39,794 nt of DNA from Candidatus Martarchaeota archaeon (GTDB lineage Archaea; Micrarchaeota; Micrarchaeia; Micrarchaeales; CABMGC01): contig JAMCSX010000016.1 in the NCBI GenBank assembly GCA_023379055.1, forward strand, positions 1-39,794, given 5' to 3'. The translations under genes were made by a program, and so were the position numbers. Positions 33,464 to 39,794 of this stretch are shown here, one piece after another; within the stretch, counting starts at the first letter, position 1; the number at the start of each line of letters is the position of its first letter. The notes below the pieces were generated by a model, which saw nothing but the letters and a program-made list of their open reading frames with translations, was not told where the DNA came from and did no database searches.

Positions 33464-33568
33464 TGCAGGGGGTGAGATTTGAACTCACGAAGGCGCTAAG
33501 CCACAGGATCTTAAGTCCTGCGCATTTTCCGTGGCCTATTAAGCCATTCCAGGCTCTGCCACCCCTGC
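33464..33568 (-). tRNA. tRNA-Leu (UAA) with a ~20-nt extra segment in the D arm
   Basis: Acceptor GCAGGGG/CCCCTGC, anticodon arm CAGGA CTTAAGA TCCTG (anticodon TAA), long variable arm (GGCTTAGCGCC), T arm GTGAG TTCAAAT CTCAC, discriminator A. After GGCAGAGCCTGG there are 20 extra bases (about 33529-33548, AATGGCTTAATAGGCCACGG) before AAAATGCG. Removing them leaves a normal-length D arm. TGGC/GCCA inside can pair, so this may be an intron in a non-canonical place. Borders are ambiguous because GGAA occurs at both sides. Confidence 0.88.
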
Positions 33569-33592
33569 ACAGATAATTAGACGCAGTAATTT

Positions 33593-33899
33593 TTAAACGA
33601 GATGGTGGCCCTTTTTACTCCATGGGGATATGCTGATCACCCCGAGCTCAAGTCTTCCATCTGACTTTGCATCATGCACAGTTTTCGGCTTTATCCTGAT
33701 GCCTTATCCATCTTCCGTTGATTGTGGCCATGCCCCTCCCCTTTGCTACCAGATATCCTTCTGTGATCCTGTTGTGGTAATGTGGCGCTGATTCCTTGAC
33801 ATGCGCAAGTGCAATCCCTATTCTGCCGTAGTTCATTCCTTCATAAATTACCTCTTTAGGAAGCCTTACCTTCCTTCCCCTGAGAATATTAGCGTGCAT
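33593..33899 (-). pseudogene. Small cupin protein gene, frameshifted by a 13-nt insertion
   Basis: The frame from ATG 33899 (MHANILRGRKVRLPKEVIYE, later HYHNRITEGYLVAKGRGMA) is a single-domain cupin that breaks after NGRWI. The rest (KPKTVHDAKSDGRLELGVIS, then PWSKKGHH) is in the next frame, ending at 33593. At the break TTATCC occurs twice 13 bp apart (33691-33696, 33704-33709); removing 13 nt restores GRWIKPKTVH. Mannose-6-phosphate isomerase-like cupins have this HYH/PxxxH layout. It ends just before tRNA-Leu and lies 5 nt after the PAC2 gene. Confidence 0.8.
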
Positions 33900-33904
33900 G
33901 GCTG

Positions 33905-34663
33905 TTAGGCATACATTGATGGTCCTGTTGCTTCGGTTGACTTGTTGTAGTGCTCCGGGGTCTCCTTGATCTTCTTTAGCATATCCCTTATCTTCGTTTC
34001 CACTATCTTGGCTTCAGCCTCCAGATCTTTTAGGTCAATGTCAATGTCTATTATCTTGTTGAGACCTATCAGCGCGGTCTCGGCATATTTAGGATCCATT
34101 ATCTGAGGATTTACCTCTACAAGTATATTCATCGACTCTACGTTGAACCTGTTTGAGTTTGTCATGAGCACCGCTCCCACTCCAGCGACCACTCCCTCAT
34201 TTATCGATTTTATCCCCGCCTTGCCTGCCTTCTTCAGCACAGCAATGTCTGGGGATGTTACATACGGCGTACCTGTCGGCGTACCTGTCGGCATGCCGCT
34301 TATGGATATCACCTTTTTAATTTCATACTTCCTTACGAATGCAAGAAGCTCCATTGACAGGCGGTACACGGAGTCCGCAGGTATAAGGAACTCAGACATC
34401 GCTACGAGCAGTTTGTACTTGTCCTCTTTGTATATTCTCGCCGGAAACATGGGAATGCTGTAGTGTATGGCGGCTATTGGGGGAAAAGAGTCGCTGTCTA
34501 TGTAGCCTATGTATTCCATCTTCAGTTTTTCTATTATGTAGCTTCCTGCCATCGGACCTACGAGGCCTGCGCCAGGAAACGCATCTATAAGCGTGTAGCC
34601 TTTAAGATTTTGGTTCTTGAAAAGTTTTATTTCAATCATCAAATCACATAATTTATCCTGCAT
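33905..34663 (-). CDS. PAC2-family protein (proteasome assembly chaperone-like)
   Basis: 252 aa (or 244 from the in-frame ATG at about 34639, MIEIKLFKNQNLKG, the usual family start; a GTTTATTTAA box about 40 nt before it favours that). Motifs: TLIDAFPGAGLVGPMAGSYI, SFPPIAAIHYS, SISGMPTGTPTGTPYVT and EGVVAGVGAVLMTNSN. A C-terminal coiled segment (about 205-235) follows. Archaeal PAC2 homologues are related to proteasome assembly factors but their role is not proven. TGTP is doubled here by a short tandem repeat in the DNA. Confidence 0.85.
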   Translation of the reverse strand: MQDKLCDLMIEIKLFKNQNLKGYTLIDAFPGAGLVGPMAGSYIIEKLKMEYIGYIDSDSFPPIAAIHYSIPMFPARIYKEDKYKLLVAMSEFLIPADSVYRLSMELLAFVRKYEIKKVISISGMPTGTPTGTPYVTSPDIAVLKKAGKAGIKSINEGVVAGVGAVLMTNSNRFNVESMNILVEVNPQIMDPKYAETALIGLNKIIDIDIDLKDLEAEAKIVETKIRDMLKKIKETPEHYNKSTEATGPSMYA

Positions 34664-34763
34664 TACATTAAATAAACTTAACTTTTCGATATCTGTGTAT
34701 TTTACTCTCGATATTACGACGATGTATATAAAAACGTATGTGTAGCAATAATATTGTGATACA

Positions 34764-35003
34764 ATGGCAGAAAGAGTAGGAGAAGAGCGAGTAAAAAGAG
34801 AGGATGGCTATCTTTACTTTTTGGGTAAGGATGGGCATGTATGGAAGACACCCATGAAGAACAACCCTAGGGGAAGAAAAGCAAAAGTTACAGACGAGAA
34901 GGTTAATCGGCAGGAGGGCTTCCTTTACTTCATAGACAAAGCAGGATATGTAGCAAGGACAAAGATGAACAGAAGGGGCAGAATGTCAAGAAGGAGAAGG
35001 TAA
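34764..35003 (+). CDS. Small basic protein of two repeated units
   Basis: 79 aa, strongly basic, ending RGRMSRRRR. It is an internal duplication: VKREDGYLYFLGKDGHVWKT near residues 10-29 and VNRQEGFLYFIDKAGYVART near 47-66 align, each followed by a basic segment with NP/N-R-G-R. Each unit looks like a small beta hairpin. A strong TATA box (TGTATATAAAAACG, about 34722-34735) suggests high expression from a nearly leaderless mRNA. A nucleic-acid or ribosome-binding role is a guess from charge; function unknown. Confidence 0.75.
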   Translation: MAERVGEERVKREDGYLYFLGKDGHVWKTPMKNNPRGRKAKVTDEKVNRQEGFLYFIDKAGYVARTKMNRRGRMSRRRR

Positions 35004-35045
35004 TTCCTTCCCTTTCTTTTCCTTTTTTTCTTTTTTAATTATTTC
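35004..35045 (+). terminator. T-rich terminator after the small basic protein gene
   Basis: Runs of C and T with T7 and T6 stretches (TTTCCTTTTTTTCTTTTTTAA) begin right after the stop, the usual archaeal intrinsic terminator. The following ~250 nt to the next promoter are A/T-rich and show no gene. Confidence 0.6.
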
Positions 35046-35332
35046 GTATTTGTTTAGCTCATCGTATTTTGTCGCCTAAACAGTTTTTTTGACACAAAAC
35101 TTTTCTTGTCGTCGAAACACCAATTTTTAGCTAAATAAGTACACATTATTTCTCTTTTTTACCAGATTTAAGACGTCTCCTTATTAAGAACTGCACCTTT
35201 CTTGTCCTTAGTTGTACTTCCAATTCCATATCTCTGTAATCTTCACTCCTCTATTCATTGTTTTTTCTGCTAATCTCCGATTTTTGTAGGAAACGTTTAA
35301 ATATAAAAATAATGAGAAGATATTCGGATAAC

Positions 35333-36292
35333 ATGAGTCATACGAAAGTATTTGCACTTCCGCTGTTTCACGAGGATAATGGCGAGTACCTGCGCATAAG
35401 GCGGGGAATAGGTCAAGTTGCCGAGGGCAGGAGCTCTGTTGCATACGAGCTTCCAAAGAACTCTCTGTCTGAGCAGCTGATGAATGAGGTTATAGGCAGT
35501 TCAGGCAGGGATCTTGATACGCGGATAGTACAGGTGCTTGAGGAGTTCCACGCACCGCAGCCGGAGACTGCCCTGTGCGACCTTATAGAACTGGACCGCG
35601 CAAAGCACAGCGGCAAGATAACAAATGTATATCCGATAGACCTTGATATGTCACCGCAGTCGCTCAGGTCAGAGAATCAGGAGTACCTCAAATTCATGAT
35701 AAACATGAGCCAGAGATCTGACCAGCTAAATGCAACAATACTCCATGCGTATCCGTTCAAGCATGTTCTCATTGCGCTGCGCGACATAGTTGCCTTTGAG
35801 GCAAAGGTGTTCGATCTGAAGGAGGCCAGGATTAAATCCAACGTCGAGCATATAATAAACGATGATACTGAGGATAGACTTCTTGTAATGTCCGGGGCGA
35901 TACACATACCGAACTTGGAGGTCATGCTCAAGCATGATGGGATTCCTGTAGTTGAGCTTGATCAACCTAGTCGGGTCACCGGAATATGGTGGACAGCATA
36001 CGAGGCCATAAATGCAATGCGCAAAGCAAAGGAATCTGGGATATCCGACCTTCACAGCCCTGAACTGATAAGATATGCCCTTCTCCTGTCACTGAATGTG
36101 ATAAAGGCTGTCAGGTTCAATAAGTTCAATAAGGGCGGCGGAGGCAGCGTGTCTGAGGACGAGGCGAAGGCAATACGGGGAATATCGATGTTTGCGGAGG
36201 CAGAGACGTTCTATGACCGAATGCAGAAATTTTATAGGAAGGATCTCCTCGGCTCGATAGTCGACCTTTCAAGGTTGCATAGGGAGGATTGA
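35333..36292 (+). CDS. Conserved-looking protein of unknown function
   Basis: 319 aa from ATG 35333; an in-frame ATG at 35312 lies too close to the TATA element (TTTAAATATA, about 35297-35306). Soluble, mixed alpha/beta. A stretch EDRLLVMSGAIHIPNLEVML faintly resembles the G-x-x-H segment of TraB/ChaN-like proteins, which also carry ALRDIVAFEAKV-like helices, but I would not assign it. The codon pattern fits its neighbours. Monocistronic, just before the 23S rRNA promoter. Confidence 0.7.
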   Translation: MSHTKVFALPLFHEDNGEYLRIRRGIGQVAEGRSSVAYELPKNSLSEQLMNEVIGSSGRDLDTRIVQVLEEFHAPQPETALCDLIELDRAKHSGKITNVYPIDLDMSPQSLRSENQEYLKFMINMSQRSDQLNATILHAYPFKHVLIALRDIVAFEAKVFDLKEARIKSNVEHIINDDTEDRLLVMSGAIHIPNLEVMLKHDGIPVVELDQPSRVTGIWWTAYEAINAMRKAKESGISDLHSPELIRYALLLSLNVIKAVRFNKFNKGGGGSVSEDEAKAIRGISMFAEAETFYDRMQKFYRKDLLGSIVDLSRLHRED

Positions 36293-36376
36293 CAAGATCC
36301 TTGTCGGAATAACCGGATTTTCCCGAAAAGCAAGGTACAGCATAAGGTATTCCACTATTGTGCAAAAATAGTCATG

Positions 36377-36387
36377 ATTTATAAACC
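36377..36387 (+). promoter_or_regulatory. TATA box of the 23S rRNA gene
   Basis: ATTTATAAACC is a near-ideal archaeal TATA box. The predicted start is near 36408, leaving a leader of ~175 nt that ends in the processing stem. There is no 16S gene or tRNA in this leader, so the 23S gene has its own promoter. Confidence 0.6.
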
Positions 36388-36562
36388 TTTCATGCTTATC
36401 TATTCTGGATGCTTTTATGTCCGGCATGAGCTTGTAGGGGCTTTGTTTGGAGAGCGATTTCTGCTTGATGAGAACATTTTGACGATAGCATCCGCTATTC
36501 GTCTGACTCTGCATGTGATGGGCGTAAAGGATTTGTGATATTGCATGTATTGCAATTGATTT

Positions 36563-36578
36563 GAGGAGAAGCAAGCTT
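36563..36578 (+). repeat. 5' arm of the 23S processing stem
   Basis: GAGGAGAAGCAAGCTT is the reverse complement of AAGCTTGCTTTCTCCTC at 39466-39482, with one extra T in the 3' arm. The two arms flank the 23S sequence and would form the stem from which the pre-rRNA is cut, in archaea usually at a bulge-helix-bulge by the tRNA splicing endonuclease. Confidence 0.8.
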
Positions 36579-36583
36579 AGAAT

Positions 36584-39438
36584 GTTTAAACTAAGCCACC
36601 TAGGGGATGGCTAGGCTCTGATAGCGACGAAGTCCGTGGCAAGCTGCGATAAGCCCAAGGTAGGCGCAAGTCGGCCTTTGAACTTGGGATAGACGAAATG
36701 TGCGCCTTGAATAGAGGCGCGAGCGCACGCGTGGAATTGAAATATCTTAGTACACGCAGGAGGAGAAAGAATATTCGATTCCGTAAGTAAAACGATTGAA
36801 AGCGGATGAGGGCAAACCGAATTATCCATTGTGAAATGGATTAGATGTGGGCTATGTATGAACTCATGAAGTCTGCCAAAGGGTCTGGAAAGACCTGCCA
36901 AAGAGAGTGACAGCCTCGTAGGCTAAACTGAATGAGTCTTGTAGCAGGAGAGTAGTGCGGCTTTGTTGTGCCGTACGAATACGGGGCATTAAACCCCAAC
37001 CCTAAATATTGATCAGAGACCGATAGCGAACAAGTAGCGCGAGCGAAAGCTGAAAAGAACCCACACGCGTGGGATTGAAATAGATCTGAAACTAGGTGGT
37101 TACGAGAAGGCAAGGCGTGGAAGGAATGAAAGGTTCCGAAGAGAAGATGCGAGAGCATCAATCGAGGTTCCGGGACTAATGTCTTGTCATTCTTCTCGAA
37201 GCAAGAGCCAGGGAGTGCATTGTGGTGGCGAGCTTAACAGCGAAGTGAAAGCGAGAGCGCGCAAGCAATGAGGCGCTGGGCATGAAAATGCCTTGAGTCA
37301 CCATAATTCGACCCGAAGCCATTGTGATCTACGCGCGGCTAGGACGAAGTCGAGTTTACGCTCGATGGAGGTCCGCAACCTGTCATGGCATGTCCTGTTG
37401 GGTGAGCTGCGGGTAGGGGCGATAGACCAATCGAACATGGCAATAGCGGGTCCCCTCCGAAGTATCTTTAGGATAGCCTCAGACGAGCTTGCACACGAGG
37501 TAGAGCTACCGATTAGAAAGATCGGATCCGAAAGGGTCCACTTTCCCGTCAAACTCCGAATTCGTGTGCTGTGTAGACTCTGGGAGTCGGCGACGTTGGG
37601 TAAGCTAGCGTCGCGATGCTGTAAAGACAGTATCCGAGGTTAAGGTCCCTAAATCTTGATTAAGTGTATCAAAGGACGGCAGTGGCTTAGACAGTCGGGA
37701 GGTAGGCTCAGAAGCAGCCATCCTTTAAAAAACGCGTAATAGCGTACCGATTGAGTCATTGCTCTCCGAAGATGGACGGGGCTAAATCAAGTACCGAAAC
37801 CTCGGCGTGAAATTCGGGTAGGAGGGCGTTCTGTGTGGTTAGAAGTTTGGTCTTGCGATCAAATGGACCATACAGTAGAGAAAATCCTGGTATTAGTAAC
37901 AGCATATACAGGCGAGAATCCTGTACGCCGGAAGCACAAGGTTTTCCTTGCAATGATCGTCAGCTGGGAGTTAGTCGATCCTAAGCACAGAGCTAATCAC
38001 TACTGTGCAAAAGGGAAGTCCGTTAATATTCGGACACTTATCACGTAGGCGTGGCAACACAAGGCGGATTTCTGACGCTTGAGGATAGGCCTGCAAACAG
38101 GTGCAAATGGCCGCGGAGTCCCATTATGGGGAGAAACGGCTAAATGAACTGACAATGGCCAAATTCTTGAGCCAGTGAAAAGGGAATCCGCAACGATCGT
38201 GATGATCCGTACCTAGAACCAGTACAGGTGCTGCTGGCTGAAAAAGCCAAGGCGTGTCAGGGGAACCCGGGTTAGGGAAATCGGCAAAATAGTGGCGTAT
38301 GTTTTCTAAAAGCCATGTCTGCGCTTGGTAAGCGCAGATAGCATTATCAAGGGAAGAACGACTGTTTATCAAAAACACAACTCACCGCACAGCCGAAAGG
38401 CTTTGTACAGTGGGTGACGCCTGCTCACCGCTAGTCAGCGAAACTCGGTTTCAACCGAACTAAGCCCTAGCAAAGAGCGGGAGTAACTCTGACTCTCTTT
38501 AGGTAGCGTAATACCTCGTCACTTAATAGGTGACTTGCATGAAGGGCGTAACGATTCTTCCACTGTCCCAACTCGGGACCTGGTGAACTTACTACGTGGT
38601 GTACATGCCACGTTCTTTCAGTGGGTAGCGAAGTCTCTATGAAACTTGACTATAGCCTGTTGCTGTTGTGTGATGGATACTGCACAGTGTAAGTGGGAGC
38701 GCCGATGCATGGTCTTCGGGCCATGCTGAGCGACAATGTAACACCACTCTGCATCCATTACGCGACTTACAAATAACATTGGACAACTGCAGGTGGATAG
38801 TTGGACTGGGCGGTTGCTTTCGATAAGGAAACGAAAGTGATCAATGCTCTGCTTAACTGGTTTGGAAAGCCAGTGTGAAGCGTAAAGGCAAATGCAGGGC
38901 TGACTGTATCTCGAAAAGCGTGAGATGCAGACGGGAAACCGAGACTTAACGAACGTTGGATGCCTTTTTAATGGGGCACCAAGCTGTCAAACAAGTTACT
39001 CTAGAGGTAACCGGTTCGTGGCGGGTGAGAGTTCACATCGACCCCGCCGTTTGATACACCGATATGGGCTTAGGTTATCCTGGGGGTGCAGGAGCCCCCA
39101 AGGGTTGGACTGCTCGTCCATTAAAAACCTACATGAGCTGAGTTCAGTACGTCGCGAGACAGTACGGTAGCAACTACTGGAAGTGTTAGTGTCAGAGGAT
39201 AACATCTTTTTAATACGAGAGGAACGAAAGATGGGCGCCTCTAGTGGACCGGTTGTCGAGAGGCACTGCCGGGTAGCCACGCGCTAAACGGATAAGCCCT
39301 GAAAGCATCTAAGGGCGAAGCCGTATCCGAAACGAGACACTTAGGGTGGCCGTATTACACGGCTTTGATAGGGCGGGCGTGTAAGCAGGAAGCTTCGGCG
39401 ACCTGTGAGCGCACCGCAACTAAATCCTAACTTAAAAC
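36584..39438 (+). rRNA. 23S ribosomal RNA
   Basis: About 2.85 kb of colinear 23S sequence, ends approximate. Landmarks: 5' CCTAGGGGATGGCTAGGC, the GTPase centre AGAAGCAGCCATCC, a helix 69-71 region (38480-38510), the peptidyl-transferase ring (38630-39150), and the sarcin-ricin loop TACGAGAGGAAC near 39214. I see no inserted intron. Several bases that are almost invariant in other organisms differ here; see findings. Paired changes in helices indicate a folded, evolving RNA and not random decay. No 5S or 16S gene adjoins it. Confidence 0.95.
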
Positions 39439-39465
39439 TTTTAGAAAAAGTTTTATCAAAACATC

Positions 39466-39490
39466 AAGCTTGCTTTCTCCTCCTTTTTTT
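39466..39490 (+). terminator. 3' arm of 23S processing stem and T-run terminator
   Basis: AAGCTTGCTTTCTCCTC (39466-39482) pairs with the 5' arm at 36563-36578. It runs into a T stretch (about 39484-39490), a likely transcription end for the rRNA. Confidence 0.6.
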
Positions 39491-39741
39491 ATTTTTCCAT
39501 AAAAAGAGTCTGAATGCTGCGCAGAGCATAGATCATTAAAGATAAAAGTAACAATGGAGAATATCAATACGAACGTTTAGGTCTTTTGTCAGAGATACCT
39601 CACGTGAGGAAAACGAAAACAGTTTTGATTGTAGAAAGAAAGTATGCAGTACAAGTCCGACATGTTTGATTCCTCCTCCTAGCACCTGACGCCGCAACAA
39701 GTCAGATAATGTTGCGGCGTGATGTATAAACAGGTGCAAAC
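39491..39741 (+). other. Structured leader of IS110-like element (candidate left end / bridge RNA region)
   Basis: 250 nt without a convincing gene on either strand. It holds a CCTCACGTGAGG palindrome and, just before the transposase start, a two-tier hairpin: GCACCTG (39682-39688) with CAGGTGC (39731-39737) enclosing ACGCCGCAACA (39689-39699) with TGTTGCGGCGT (39710-39720). The AGGTG ribosome-binding word lies inside the outer stem. IS110-group elements carry a bridge RNA in the non-coding left end upstream of the transposase; position and structure fit, but the left boundary is not located. Confidence 0.45.
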
Positions 39742-39794
39742 ATGGAAATAGCAATAGACCTTGGGAAAAGAATGAGTTACATTGTCATGGAAGA
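39742..39794 (+). CDS. IS110-family-like transposase, N-terminus only (window edge)
   Basis: Seventeen codons are visible: MEIAIDLGKRMSYIVME. An I-D-L-G-K-R/K start with the first acidic residue of the DEDD (RuvC-like) site is typical of IS110 transposases. The start ATG lies 4 nt after the leader hairpin. Identification rests on this short stretch and the structured leader, so it is tentative. Confidence 0.55.
   Translation, partial: MEIAIDLGKRMSYIVME

Noticed and set aside
34255-34300. TGTP tandem repeat in the PAC2 gene as a functional repeat
   Set aside because: It is only two short units from a local DNA duplication, with the frame kept.
36611-39280. Several 60-115-aa frames inside the 23S gene on both strands
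   Set aside because: All lie in conserved rRNA sequence; none has a promoter or family resemblance.
36584-39438. Intron or homing-endonuclease insert in the 23S gene
   Set aside because: The sequence stays colinear with archaeal 23S throughout and the total length is normal to slightly short.
1-39794. CRISPR array or cas genes
   Set aside because: No regularly spaced repeats were seen. The TnpB genes belong to IS605-type elements, and the direct repeats present are IS ends or gene duplications.

Overview
The window is archaeal. The evidence is an L3e/L4e ribosomal pair, archaeal L10e, TATA-box promoters 22-30 nt ahead of starts, class III (archaeal) prepilin signals, the archaeal HMG-CoA synthase/thiolase/DUF35 trio, and a 23S rRNA gene with no 16S beside it. 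Tight packing, small single-domain pilin genes, many half-deleted genes and a tRNA-Leu with an extra segment in its D arm suggest a reduced-genome, DPANN-like archaeon. Micrarchaeota/ARMAN type is my best guess, an inference and not a database result.

Layout. 1-1.5 kb: rpl4 (cut by the window edge) and rpl3, minus strand. 1.6-9.7 kb: isoprenoid block. HMG-CoA reductase lies on the minus strand; a divergent plus-strand operon encodes both subunits of a 2-oxoacid:ferredoxin oxidoreductase, HMG-CoA synthase, thiolase and a DUF35 Zn-ribbon/OB protein. Together they could carry a 2-oxoacid through acetyl-CoA and HMG-CoA to mevalonate. An IS200/IS605-type element with an intact TnpB sits between the two arms, and a second copy of its right end has become the N-terminal codons of the reductase. 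9.7-13.2 kb: Sua5, an FkbM methyltransferase, a K+ channel and an alpha/beta hydrolase. 13.3-13.8 kb: a decayed tnpB. 13.9-19.8 kb: a minus-strand operon for a type IV pilus-like machine (one TadA-like ATPase, two separate T2SSF membrane proteins, seven small secreted or pilin-like proteins), with an operator-like palindrome at its promoter and a divergent winged-helix gene. One pilin appears to start with AUA.

20.3-27.2 kb: a broken DUF2079 membrane protein gene, a ferredoxin/flavodoxin reductase-like protein, a nickel superoxide dismutase with its maturation protease, a GT4 glycosyltransferase, and an amino acid permease flanked by two copies of an acetyltransferase gene, one internally deleted and one frameshifted in a G7 tract. 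27.3-29.6 kb: L10e, then a scar where an IS200 TnpA and an archaeal ATPase gene have truncated each other, IS ends and tRNA-Lys. 29.6-36.3 kb: lysS, tRNA-Thr, lemA-htpX, remnants of an SDR and a cupin, tRNA-Leu, a PAC2-family gene, a tiny two-repeat basic protein and an unassigned 319-aa protein. 36.3-39.5 kb: the 23S rRNA gene with its own promoter and processing stem; its peptidyl-transferase region departs from consensus at several near-universal positions. The window ends in the start of an IS110-like transposase preceded by a strongly structured leader.

Two themes stand out. One is an unusual set of working parts (mevalonate block, pilus, NiSOD, odd 23S). The other is heavy erosion by IS elements and internal deletions. 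Coordinates of non-coding elements were indexed by hand and may be off by a base or two.
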